The position numbers and the translations under genes were made by a program. DNA of 64,000 nucleotides from Ethanoligenens harbinense YUAN-3 (GTDB lineage Bacteria > Bacillota > Clostridia > Oscillospirales > Ethanoligenentaceae). Where the stretch lies: positions 457,501-521,500 of the forward strand of contig NC_014828.1 in NCBI RefSeq assembly GCF_000178115.2, given 5' to 3'. The notes under the pieces are model-generated. The model had not been told where the DNA came from, did not search any database, and saw nothing but the letters and a program-made list of their open reading frames with translations. This document shows, one piece after another, positions 50,168 to 58,377 of this stretch (position 1 is its first letter; each line of letters opens with the position of its first letter).

Positions 50168-50730
50168 GTACGACCTCTGTGTGGAAAACCGAACCCCTTC
50201 GTAACGTTGTTAGCTATATTACTAAAGGCGTCCCTCCCGTTTATGCACCATATGAAAGCGAAACGACGGTGAGGGTTCTTAACCAAAAATGCAATCGCAA
50301 TTTTTCAATAAGCTACACAGAATCGCGGCTGCACGATCTTTCAAAGCGAAACGTACCATATGGAAAATATCTATGTGATAACGATATTTTGATTAACTCA
50401 ACGGGCACCGGAACGGCAGGGCGTGTTGCCCAATTGTATTGCGTTCCTTGTCCGACAATTGTTGATGGTCATATGATAATCGTGCGCGCAATAAATGACA
50501 TAGTGCCGCGATATCTCGGCTATGCGATGAAAGCTCATCAAGCTGAGATATTGCAACTGGACGAAGGCTCTACGGGGCAAACCGAGCTTAATCGCGAACG
50601 GTTACTTTCAGAAATTGAAATATCGTACCCCGTTTCGCTTGATGAACAGCTTAATATTGTCGGCATACTATCGGCCCTCGATGCACAGATTTCCGAAAAC
50701 ACAAAGATAAATCATCATTTAGCGGCCTAA
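50164..50730 (+). CDS. hsdS: HsdS specificity subunit, N-terminal half (single TRD)
   Basis: A 188-residue half specificity subunit: one target-recognition domain (PLRNVVSYITKGVPPVYAPY to SLDEQLNIVGILSALDAQI) and the start of the central conserved helix (NTKINHHL). It then ends AA-stop directly after a 16-bp inversion site (50707-50722). Normal HsdS proteins have two TRDs and about 400 residues. The missing half lies next to it on the other strand (50719-51342). In the present orientation the cell would make this short form, which might dimerise. Translation is coupled to the RhuM gene (ATGA). Confidence 0.88.
   Translation: MSTTSVWKTEPLRNVVSYITKGVPPVYAPYESETTVRVLNQKCNRNFSISYTESRLHDLSKRNVPYGKYLCDNDILINSTGTGTAGRVAQLYCVPCPTIVDGHMIIVRAINDIVPRYLGYAMKAHQAEILQLDEGSTGQTELNRERLLSEIEISYPVSLDEQLNIVGILSALDAQISENTKINHHLAA
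50707..50722 (+). repeat. hsdS inversion site, copy A
   Basis: ATAAATCATCATTTAG encodes the INHHL part of the central conserved region of HsdS. It is identical to copy C and the exact reverse complement of copy B. Inversion between A and B would fuse 50164-50722 in frame with the minus-strand half gene. Confidence 0.85.
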
Positions 50731-51342
50731 ATCGGCAACAGATAGCTCGCCGGACATTAGGCGGGGTAAGAGAGAATCTCGTAATTCAGCGAGTCGTATG
50801 TTCTCATTCGAGTTGTTAAGGATGATTTCGTAAATAGGAGCGACTTTTTCCTCAAATGAACGGGCTTCAGCGGTAGTTATATCCGGCACAATCTCACTTT
50901 CAAAATCTCTTGTGACGATTGCGTCGAAAACTGCTCCGGTGGCTTTGTGTTTAAGGCTTTCCACGACGTGCTGAGCGAGATGATAAACATAATGTTGTCC
51001 CAAACCTTCAGTCCCGACAAGGGCATAACACGATTGGTTCATTGCCATAGGGCGACCAGCAAGAGCGAGCTTTCCGACAGTACCTCTGGCAGTCAAAAAG
51101 ACTGTGTTGACGGGATAAAGCCGACTGTTGCAGTTGGAAAGGCCTACTTTTGTAAGCGTCTTTTCCGTGGTCAGCGTAAAGATGCCAGAGGCGTCTTTGG
51201 GCGTAAAGAATGGAATCACACCATTCCAAAACGTTTCTGTTCCTGTTTTAGGCGTTCCGCCACTCAAAACCTGAACAACCTCAGTAAAGGGCCTCGATGG
51301 CTCGAAATCCACAAACCATGACTTGAAAATGGCCTGTGCCAT
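50719..51342 (-). pseudogene. hsdS: HsdS C-terminal half (second TRD), inverted silent cassette
   Basis: Reading on the minus strand from inversion site B, the frame gives NHHLEQMAQAIFKSWFVDFE, a TRD (PFTEVVQVLSGGTPKTGTET onwards) and the normal HsdS C-terminus LLPRLMSGELSVADLGR. It lacks an N-terminal half and a ribosome site, so it is silent until inverted. Joined to 50164-50722 it would give a specificity subunit of about 395 residues, the normal length. The frame is intact, so this is a cassette rather than a decayed gene. Confidence 0.85.
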
Positions 51343-51347
51343 CTGCT

Positions 51348-51363
51348 CTAAATGATGATTTAT
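51348..51363 (-). repeat. hsdS inversion site, copy B
   Basis: The reverse complement of copies A and C (16 of 16 bases). It lies at the 5' end of the inverted HsdS half, in the matching reading frame, with GAGCAG (Glu-Gln) following. Confidence 0.85.
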
Positions 51364-51419
51364 TACACTCCTCTTTGCCTGCGCTAACCTCTATATTCTA
51401 TAGAAAGGCAGGAAAAAAT

Positions 51420-52412
51420 ATGAAGGATAAACTGATAACGGAAATTCAGACGTATATGTCTCGAATGTTATCTGTAGCGCAGGTGGAGGAATTGCGGCGA
51501 GTATTGACGCACTGTTTCCATAATGTAGAAATTGTAGAGAAGAAATCCACCGAAAAAGAAGACATTACAGGCAATCCAAAATTACTTGAGATTTTTATCT
51601 CGGCAAAACGTGTGGAAGGGTGCTCTGAAAAATCGCTTAAATATTACGATGCGACCATTCGGCACATGATCGTTGATATTGCAAAACCAGTGAGAGAAAT
51701 TGACACCGGCGATTTGCGTATCTATCTTGCGAACTACCAAAAGTTAAGGAATTCCAGCAAAGTAACCATAGATAATATGCGGCGTATCTTTTCCAGCTTT
51801 TTTGGATGGTTGGAAGATGAAGATTACATACTGAAAAGCCCGGTTCGCCGTATTCATAAAATTAAGACAGAGAAAACAATCAAAGATACATTTTCGGATG
51901 AAGGATTGGAAAAACTTAGGGATGCTTGTGATGAACTTCGCGATTTGGCCATGGTTGACCTGCTTGCCTCGACGGGCATGCGTGTCGGCGAACTGGTACA
52001 GTTAAACCGCGAAGACATGAACTTCCACGAGCGCGAATGTTTGGTACTGGGGAAGGGCGGAAAGGAGCGAATGGTCTATTTTGATGCCCGCACCAAGATT
52101 CATTTGCGTAATTATCTGGACAGCCGGAGCGACGATAACCCGGCGCTGTTTGTATCACTTACAAGTCCGCACGAAAGATTGTTGATAGGTGGCGTGGAAA
52201 CACGCATTCGTGAAATTGGCAAAAATGCCGCATTGCAGAAGGTTCATCCGCACAAGTTCCGACGAACACTGGCCACGCGGGCTATCGACAAGGGTATGCC
52301 TATTGAGCAGGTGCAGCGCCTTCTCGGTCATGTTAAAATAGATACGACCATGCACTATGCAATGGTTAATCAAGAAAATGTAAAAAATTCTCACAGGAAA
52401 TTTATTGGATGA
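51420..52412 (+). CDS. Tyrosine recombinase of the hsdS locus (invertase)
   Basis: A 330-residue phage-integrase family protein. It has a SAM-like core domain (LEIFISAKRVEGCSEKSLKYYDA) and a catalytic domain with STGMRVGELVQL (Arg), GKGGKERMV (Lys loop), HKFRRTLATRAID, LGHVKIDTTMHYAM (His, Tyr nucleophile). It lies between the inverted and downstream hsdS pieces, the position of PsrA/CreX-type recombinases that shuffle hsdS genes. The likely substrates are the 16-bp sites A, B and C. The next gene starts 13 bases after its stop. Confidence 0.92.
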   Translation: MKDKLITEIQTYMSRMLSVAQVEELRRVLTHCFHNVEIVEKKSTEKEDITGNPKLLEIFISAKRVEGCSEKSLKYYDATIRHMIVDIAKPVREIDTGDLRIYLANYQKLRNSSKVTIDNMRRIFSSFFGWLEDEDYILKSPVRRIHKIKTEKTIKDTFSDEGLEKLRDACDELRDLAMVDLLASTGMRVGELVQLNREDMNFHERECLVLGKGGKERMVYFDARTKIHLRNYLDSRSDDNPALFVSLTSPHERLLIGGVETRIREIGKNAALQKVHPHKFRRTLATRAIDKGMPIEQVQRLLGHVKIDTTMHYAMVNQENVKNSHRKFIG

Positions 52413-52425
52413 TGAGGCATGACAA

Positions 52426-52962
52426 ATGGATCAATGGAAACTGGTACGGGCTATGGATTTTATTGACTTTAACCCGCGGGAAAGCATCACTAAAGGTGTA
52501 GTAGCCAAAAAAGTGGCAATGGAGCACCTGCTCCCCTTTACAAGAGATGTCTCTTCATATGAATTTTCTCCTTTTCACGGTGGCTCAAAATTTCGTAATG
52601 GTGATACACTGATGGCACGTATCACGCCGTGCCTTGAAAACGGAAAAACTGCCTTGGTTAATATTCTGGATCAGGGCGAAGTTGGATTCGGCTCGACGGA
52701 ATTTATTGTGATGCGGGCAAGACCCGGAATCAGCGATAAGGATTTTATTTATTACTTAGCACAAAGTCCTATTCTGCGAGATAAGGCAATCAAATCAATG
52801 GTCGGTAGCTCGGGACGCCAGCGGGTACAGCTGAGTGTTTTGAATGACACAAAGTTTTATGCTCCACCGTTGGAGGAGCAAATTGAAATTGCAGGAATTC
52901 TGCGGGCGTTGGATGATAAAATTGCAAATAATACAGCGATAAATCATCATTTAGCGGCTTAA
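52426..52962 (+). CDS. hsdS: Second HsdS N-terminal half (single TRD)
   Basis: A 178-residue half specificity subunit with a TRD different from the first: MDQWKLVRAMDFIDFNPRES, FSPFHGGSKFRNGDTLMARI, and FYAPPLEEQIEIAGILRALDDKI. It then ends NHHLAA-stop after inversion site C, exactly like the first half gene. It follows the recombinase by 13 bases with its own start. Inversion between sites B and C would join it to the C-terminal half at 50719-51342 on the minus strand. Confidence 0.87.
   Translation: MDQWKLVRAMDFIDFNPRESITKGVVAKKVAMEHLLPFTRDVSSYEFSPFHGGSKFRNGDTLMARITPCLENGKTALVNILDQGEVGFGSTEFIVMRARPGISDKDFIYYLAQSPILRDKAIKSMVGSSGRQRVQLSVLNDTKFYAPPLEEQIEIAGILRALDDKIANNTAINHHLAA
52939..52954 (+). 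repeat. hsdS inversion site, copy C
   Basis: ATAAATCATCATTTAG, identical and parallel to copy A and inverted relative to copy B. The bases after it (GCGGC-TAAATCGGCAAC) continue the homology with copy A into the inverted C-terminal halves. Confidence 0.85.
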
Positions 52963-53595
52963 ATCGGCAACTGACAGTTCGCCGGACATCAGGCGGGGTA
53001 AAAGCATGTTGCGGAGAGAGACAAGCCTTTTATTTTCCTTGTTATTGCCATTAAGAATTTGCAACATGGGACGTACAGTTTCGAACCAGTCTAACTGTAC
53101 CTCAATGGGCGGCAGAACTACTGAGATACCTTTCAAGTGTGATGACGGACGGGCAATGGAGGGCACGCCAGTTTGAGAAGCATTAGCAAGCAGCTTTCCT
53201 TGCCCCACGCGGCTGTGAAAGAAGTAGTTTATGTACTCTGGTAGTGCCTTTTTCTTATCGCAGCGAAGATAAAACTGGCGTTGCGAAATGACATAATAGG
53301 GGTAGTCGCAGTTATCAGGAATCAATGCCACCTGACCAATGTTGCCCGCATGGGTGAATATAATGTCTCCAGCACGGACAAGCGAGTTCGACAGCCGTCG
53401 GGCGTGTTCCTCCGTGATGAAGTTATATTCCAGTTCGTCAAGATAAAGCCCTCGCAGGTGATTGCCGCTAATAATTGGAACACCGCTATCTACAAAGGTC
53501 TCTACCTTTATGTTAGAGCCAAAAGGCCCCATTGCGACTTTCTCGGCAAGGTACTCAATGGTTTGTATACTCCACCCGGAAGGGATTTCGCCCAA
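52951..53595 (-). pseudogene. hsdS: Third HsdS C-terminal half, 5'-truncated
   Basis: The minus-strand frame carries KSSELGEIPSGW, a TRD (SGNHLRGLYLDELEYNF, THAGNIGQVALIPDN) and the normal end LLPRLMSGELSVADLSR. Unlike the other inverted half it has no NHHLEQMAQ-FKSWF start and no inversion site at its head; the hsdR upstream region begins immediately. The apparent start codon is TTG without a ribosome site. It is therefore a stranded TRD donor or remnant, usable only by homologous exchange through the shared C-terminal sequence. Confidence 0.8.
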
Positions 53596-53638
53596 TTCGC
53601 TGGATTTATGGTAAAATATAGGTCAAGGAAGTGATCCT

Positions 53639-56600
53639 ATGCCTTATGCCGAAGCCAATTTTGAAAATGCCGTTATGATTTTACTGGAAGAGCTGGGGTA
53701 CGCTAAGCTCTATGGCCCGGATGTAGAACGGGATTTTCATAACCCGCTTTACTTGGATGCGCTCACTGGACAGCTTCCCCGCATTAACCCGATGGCTGAT
53801 CGGCAGGCGGTGGAAGAGGCCCTTCACAAGCTGACGCATATCGAGCATGGTACACTTCTACAGAAAAATAAGCGGTTTATGGATTGGCTGCAAAATGGCA
53901 TAGAGGTTACTTACCAAAAGGGCGGAGAAACGAAAAACGAGCTTGTCCGTTTAATAGACTACGAACACCCGGAATACAATATGTTCTGCGCCATCAACCA
54001 GTGGACGATAACGGAACATGAGACGAAACGGCCAGATGTGGCGGTTTTTGTCAACGGCTTGCCTCTTGTGGTAGTGGAATTAAAAACCTGTATGCGCGAA
54101 GATACCGATTTTTCCGACGGCTACCGGCAGATCAAAAACTATATGAAAGAGATCCCGGTACTGTTTCAATATAACGCTTTCTGTATCATAAGCGACCTGA
54201 TCGATTCCAAAGTGGGAACGATCACCTCGGAGTTTGACCGGTTTGTGGACTGGAAAACGGTGAACGGCGATTATGAAGAAACACAATTCGCCCGTTATGA
54301 CGTGCTCTTTCGCGGAATGCTGGAGCCAAGGCGTTTTCTGGACATCCTGCGGTACTTTATTCTCTTTTCACAGGATATACCGGAAGATCACAAAATACTG
54401 GCAGGCTACCACCAGTATTTTGCAGTACGTAAAGCCATTGAATCAACTCGCCATGCGGTGGAGACTGACGGTAAGGGCGGCGTGTTCTGGCACACTCAGG
54501 GTAGCGGTAAAAGCCTTTCGATGGTGTTCTACGCCGCACTGCTCCAGCAGGCGCTGGACAGCCCCACCATTATTGTCATTACTGATCGAAACGATTTGGA
54601 CGATCAACTCTATGGACAATTTTCTGCCTGCAAAGATTTTTTGCGCCAGACGCCGGAGCACGCTCAAAGCCGCGAACATTTGAAAGAACTGTTGGCCGGG
54701 CGGCGAGCCAACGGTATCTTTTTTACCACCATGCAGAAGTTTGAAGAGGCTCACGAACCGCTGAGTGAACGACGCAACATCATTGTGATGGCGGATGAAG
54801 CTCATCGCAGCCAATATGGCCTAACAGAGCGCGTGAAAAAGGATGGAACGTTAGTTGTCGGCGCAGCGCGCGTTATCCGCGATAGCTTGCCGGATGCAAC
54901 GTTCATTGGGTTCACAGGTACGCCGATTTCTTCTAAAGATCGCGACACGCGTGCGGTTTTTGGCGATTACATTGATATTTATGATATGACGCAGGCTGTA
55001 GAAGATGGCGCGACGCGCCCTGTTTATTATGAAAGCCGCGTGATGAACCTCGGCCTGAAGGAGGATGTCCTTCGTCAAATTGATACGACCTATGAACTGC
55101 TGGCACAAAACGCAAACGAGCAGGACATTGAACGCAGTAAAAAAGAGTTGGGTAATCTGGAAGCCATCCTTTCTGCACCTGAAACCATTGATACGCTTTG
55201 CCGTGACATCATCGCACACTATGAGCAAAACCGCGAGCACTTGCTTACCGGCAAGGCGATGATCGTCGCCTATTCCCGCTCAATTGCCATTGATATCTAT
55301 CATAAGCTATTGGAATTACGGCCGGGTTGGCAGAAAAAGGTCAAGGTGGTCATGACATCCGGAAATAACGACCCGGAAGAGTGGCGGAACATTATTGGCA
55401 ATAAAAGCTATAAAAGAGAGCTGGCGCGCAAGTTTAAGGACAATGACGATTCGCTAAAAATTGCGATTGTGGTGGATATGTGGCTCACCGGATTCGATGT
55501 CCCCAGCCTTGCCACAATGTACGTCTACAAACCCATGAGTGGTCATAACCTGATGCAGGCCATTGCGCGTGTCAACCGCGTTTTTCGAGATAAAGAGGGC
55601 GGGCTCGTAGTCGATTATATTGGGATTGCCCGTGCACTCAAGCGGGCAATGAATGATTACACCGTGCGCGACCGCAGTAATTACGGCAACTTGGATATTG
55701 CCAAAACTGCGCTGCCAAAGTTCGAGGAAAAGCTGCGCGTTTGTGGAGAGCTGCTGTACGGGTTTGATTATTCTGCATTTCTGCTTGAGACGAGCAATGA
55801 CCGCCAGCGCGCTGATCTGATTGCGGGCTGCATTAATTTTGTTTTGGGTAAGAACGCAGATACGCAAAAGACGTTTGCAACAGAAGCATTGCTACTCAAA
55901 CAGGCGCGTACACTTTGCCAGAGCCTGCTGAATCGGGAGCAGCGCATGGAATCTGCGTTGTTTGAAGCTGTGCGCGTTGCGTTAAGTCGCATTTCCGGCA
56001 CCCAAAAGTTGTCGCTGAAAGAGATCAACGACCGCATCAATGAGATGTTGCAACAAAGTGTGCATAGCGAGGGCGTTATCAATCTGTTTGGAGAGCAAAG
56101 CGCGGAATTTTCATTGTTTGATCCAGCTTTTTTGGAAGAAATCAGCCGAATGAAGCAGAAAAATTTGGCTGCGGAGCTCTTGCGCAAGCTACTGGCGGAG
56201 CAGATCTCCGCATATCAGCATACCAACTTGGTTCAGGCTGAAAAATTCTCTGACCGCATGCAGAAACTCATGAACGCCTATCGCAATGGACAAATTACCA
56301 ATGCCGAAGTAATTGAAGAGTTACAAAAGATGGCAGCAGACATTGCAAAAGCGCACCAAACCGGCGCATCGCTGGGCCTATCGCCGGAGGAACTGGCATT
56401 CTACGACGCCATTACCCGTCCAGAAGCAGTAAAAGATTTTTATACCAACGACCAGTTGCTGCATATGACCAAAGAATTAGCAGATACACTGCGCCGCAGT
56501 CGAACCGTTGACTGGCAGAAAAAAGAGAGCGCCCGTGCCCAAATGCGTGTGATGGTTAAGCGTCTGTTACGCAAATATAAATATCCCCCCGATGGGATGC

Positions 56601-56656
56601 AGGATGCGATTCAGACTGTGCTGGCGCAGTGCGAGCTATGGACAGATGAAGCATAG
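53639..56656 (+). CDS. hsdR: Type I restriction endonuclease subunit R
   Basis: HsdR cuts DNA after ATP-driven translocation. The 1,005-residue protein starts with a nuclease domain whose PD-(D/E)xK elements appear in RPDVAVFVNGLPLVVVELK (about 131-149). Two helicase RecA domains follow, with Walker A HTQGSGKSLSM near 285, VMADEAHRSQYG near 383 and FIGFTGTPIS. AIARVNRVFRDKEGGLVVDYIG is helicase motif VI. The C-terminal 250 residues are helical and contact HsdM. AAGGA lies 9 bases upstream of the ATG, and a weak TAAAAT -10 (53612-53617) suggests its own promoter. Complete. Confidence 0.96.
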   Translation: MPYAEANFENAVMILLEELGYAKLYGPDVERDFHNPLYLDALTGQLPRINPMADRQAVEEALHKLTHIEHGTLLQKNKRFMDWLQNGIEVTYQKGGETKNELVRLIDYEHPEYNMFCAINQWTITEHETKRPDVAVFVNGLPLVVVELKTCMREDTDFSDGYRQIKNYMKEIPVLFQYNAFCIISDLIDSKVGTITSEFDRFVDWKTVNGDYEETQFARYDVLFRGMLEPRRFLDILRYFILFSQDIPEDHKILAGYHQYFAVRKAIESTRHAVETDGKGGVFWHTQGSGKSLSMVFYAALLQQALDSPTIIVITDRNDLDDQLYGQFSACKDFLRQTPEHAQSREHLKELLAGRRANGIFFTTMQKFEEAHEPLSERRNIIVMADEAHRSQYGLTERVKKDGTLVVGAARVIRDSLPDATFIGFTGTPISSKDRDTRAVFGDYIDIYDMTQAVEDGATRPVYYESRVMNLGLKEDVLRQIDTTYELLAQNANEQDIERSKKELGNLEAILSAPETIDTLCRDIIAHYEQNREHLLTGKAMIVAYSRSIAIDIYHKLLELRPGWQKKVKVVMTSGNNDPEEWRNIIGNKSYKRELARKFKDNDDSLKIAIVVDMWLTGFDVPSLATMYVYKPMSGHNLMQAIARVNRVFRDKEGGLVVDYIGIARALKRAMNDYTVRDRSNYGNLDIAKTALPKFEEKLRVCGELLYGFDYSAFLLETSNDRQRADLIAGCINFVLGKNADTQKTFATEALLLKQARTLCQSLLNREQRMESALFEAVRVALSRISGTQKLSLKEINDRINEMLQQSVHSEGVINLFGEQSAEFSLFDPAFLEEISRMKQKNLAAELLRKLLAEQISAYQHTNLVQAEKFSDRMQKLMNAYRNGQITNAEVIEELQKMAADIAKAHQTGASLGLSPEELAFYDAITRPEAVKDFYTNDQLLHMTKELADTLRRSRTVDWQKKESARAQMRVMVKRLLRKYKYPPDGMQDAIQTVLAQCELWTDEA

Positions 56657-56728
56657 GGTTCGATCTGAAAATGAATATAGAATATTGTATGCTTAAACTA
56701 ATTAAGAAATGACGGAGAAGATACGTTT

Positions 56729-57400
56729 ATGGCCGTTCCAAAATATAATGAATTTATGAAGCCGTTGTTAGTCTGCTTGTCAGATGGAGAAACACATAAA
56801 AGCAAAGAAATTCAGCAGAATCTTGCTGAATACTTTCATCTTACTGATGAGGATCGGCAGGAGTTGTTGCCGGGAAGCGGCCAGTTAGTATATAAAAACA
56901 GGATTGGCTGGGCTTCTACCTATCTGAAAAAGGCAGGACTAATTTCCAGCCCCGCCCGTAGTATCATGCAAATAACTGATACGGGGCGGCAGGTTGTTCG
57001 TGAAAACCCATTAGCTATTGATGGGCATTACCTTTCCAAGTTTGATTCTTTTCGGGCTTTTTCTTCTCCGAAACCTGCTTCATCTTCACAATCGGACATT
57101 GTTTCCAATCCCCCCTGTGATCTTGCTACACCAGAGACGCCGGAAGAGCAGCTAAAGCAAGACTATGAGATGGTACTATCAAAGCTTTCAGATGATCTTT
57201 ACGAAAAAGTGATGACCCTATCTCCAGAAAAATTCGAACTGCTTGTAATTGATTTAATTCGTGCGGTTGGATACGGATATCCGGATGAAAGCAGTTTTCG
57301 TCATACAGGCAAGACGGGGGATGGCGGTGTAGATGGTATCGTTCAGGAAGATAAATTTGGCTTTAACTTGATATACATTCAGTGTAGCTTTTCGCGCTAA
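56729..57400 (+). pseudogene. mrr: Mrr restriction endonuclease, 3'-truncated
   Basis: The 223-residue product keeps the Mrr N-terminal winged domain (residues about 6-95, MKPLLVCLSDGETHKSKEI) and the start of the catalytic domain (SPEKFELLVIDLIRAVGYG, then GKTGDGGVDGIVQEDKFG). It breaks off at LIYIQC, where intact Mrr continues with the catalytic lysine strand and about 80 more residues. The last codons come from unrelated repeats (57388 onward). Mrr enzymes cut methylated DNA; this copy should be inactive. The break marks the junction with the downstream resolvase segment. Confidence 0.85.
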
Positions 57401-57440
57401 ATCCGAAAACTTTTCGCGCTAAATTCGAAATATTTTCGCA
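57388..57440. repeat. Tandem 22-bp repeats at the mrr break point
   Basis: CTTTTCGCGCTAAAT followed by CCGAAAA (57388-57409) is repeated with one or two changes at 57410-57432, and TTTTCGCA begins a third copy. Each unit is an imperfect palindrome, TTTTCG-N9-CGAAA, of the size bound by resolvase dimers. Because a serine recombinase gene is adjacent, this may be its res or crossover site. Confidence 0.5.
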
Positions 57441-57458
57441 CAAAATGCAAAAACCCAA

Positions 57459-57507
57459 AAAAATCAAGCCCTAGAAATTCCCGCAAAGGCGCTTCTAGGG
57501 CTGTTTT
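57459..57507. terminator. Terminator of the serine recombinase gene
   Basis: AGCCCTAGAA (57467-57476) pairs with TTCTAGGGCT (57493-57502). On the minus strand it is followed by TTGATTTTTTT, fitting the end of the recombinase transcript; the + side also has GTTTT. Confidence 0.75.
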
Positions 57508-57517
57508 AAAGGCTTTT

Positions 57518-58084
57518 TCAGTCGCGCAACTGGTTCCGCGATGCCACATAGCGGTATAAAGTGCTCTTGGAAAGCCCTGTGGCACTGCAAATTTCGGGGA
57601 TTGTGTATTCCTGGCTATCGTACATTTTGAGCGCAGTATCCGCTTTTGGATTTCTTTTTGAGGGTCGGCCACCATGCCGGCCACGAGATGCAGCAGCCGC
57701 AATTCCTTCTCTCGTCCGTTGAGAAATAAGATCACGCTCAAATTGCGAAATTCCCGCAAAAATAGTAAAAAGCAGTTTTCCCTGCGGCGTGGTTGTATCG
57801 ATCCATGATTCCTTTAAACTTTTGATATCGGCGCCCGCCAATTGGATACGATCCACGATAGAAAACAGATCTTTGGTACTCCGGCTCAATCGTGTAAGAT
57901 CAGAAACTACGATTACATCTCCTGACCGTAAATGATTCAAGAGTTCATTTAATTTTGGCCGGTCGACCTTTGCACCAGTGACTTTCTCATGATAAATTTT
58001 TTCAACACCGGCCAATTCTAACGCGTCAATTTGCCGATCCAGCAGCTGTTCGCCCGTACTCACCCGAGCATATCCCAACAACAT
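57518..58084 (-). CDS. Resolvase-family serine recombinase
   Basis: A 188-residue small serine recombinase. The catalytic Ser is in LLGYARVSTGEQLLDRQIDAL near residue 9, DLTRLSRSTKDLF carries the active-site arginines, and LLFTIFAGISQFERDLISQRTREGI is the long E helix. The C-terminal HTH (TIPEICSATGLSKSTLYRYV) binds the res site. The ATG at 58084 has GGGGGA upstream. Length and domains match Tn3/Tn552 resolvases and DNA invertases. No transposase is near, so it may be a remnant or a solo element inserted beside mrr. Confidence 0.9.
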   Translation of the reverse strand: MLLGYARVSTGEQLLDRQIDALELAGVEKIYHEKVTGAKVDRPKLNELLNHLRSGDVIVVSDLTRLSRSTKDLFSIVDRIQLAGADIKSLKESWIDTTTPQGKLLFTIFAGISQFERDLISQRTREGIAAAASRGRHGGRPSKRNPKADTALKMYDSQEYTIPEICSATGLSKSTLYRYVASRNQLRD

Positions 58085-58324
58085 ATACCCATCCCCCTTC
58101 TGATACTTCAATCGTACCATAAAAGGGTTAAATCTGCAATGTGTGGGAATCGTTTTGGGGAATATTTTATGGGACTTTAAAAATGGCTTTAAACTGTTTT
58201 TACCAGCCTTTTAAAAATCATCCCATTAAACGGTCGTTTATTGGGATGATACAACGCAGCCTATGGCATGTTTTTAAGAAAACCATGCCGTTTTGTCAAC
58301 CGAAAATATTGAAGCACTAAAATC
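58085..58324. other. Non-coding junction between recombinase and prophage
   Basis: No gene is seen. The stretch holds a 16-pair hairpin with one mismatch (ATCATCCCA at 58217-58225 with TGGGATGAT at 58242-58250, extended by TAAACG/CGTTTA), a candidate recombinase binding site upstream of the recombinase gene. A second hairpin with a T-run lies at 58265-58294 (GGCATG..CATGCC-GTTTT). The boundary of the mobilizable element and the prophage probably lies here. Confidence 0.5.
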
Positions 58325-58360
58325 AGCCCTCATGCTGCATTGCATGAAGGCTGTTTTTAA
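58325..58360. terminator. Terminator at the end of the prophage lysis operon
   Basis: AGCC-TCATGC (58325-58335) pairs with GCATGA-GGCT (58342-58352). GTTTTT follows on + and GATTTTAG on -. It lies just beyond the stop codon of the peptidase gene, the last gene of the prophage transcript. Confidence 0.72.
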
Positions 58361-58377
58361 TGTTTCAGGTGAAAATG

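Larger units (their letters stand above)
42295..57386. mobile_element. Integrative mobilizable element carrying a phase-variable type I R-M system
   Basis: Next to tRNA-fMet lie an integrase, an XRE repressor, an excisionase, MobC, a relaxase, a candidate oriT, and type I restriction genes as cargo. No type IV secretion genes are present, so transfer would need a helper element. The left end is inferred from the tRNA. The right end is uncertain: no copy of the tRNA 3' end was found up to 64 kb, and I place the limit at the truncation of mrr. The restriction genes are visibly AT-richer than the flanking chromosome. Confidence 0.65.

Noticed and set aside
50719-51342. Reading the minus-strand HsdS piece as an independent expressed gene starting MAQAIFKSWF
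   Set aside because: That Met lies in the middle of the HsdS central conserved helix, there is no ribosome site, and the codons before it continue the HsdS frame back to inversion site B.
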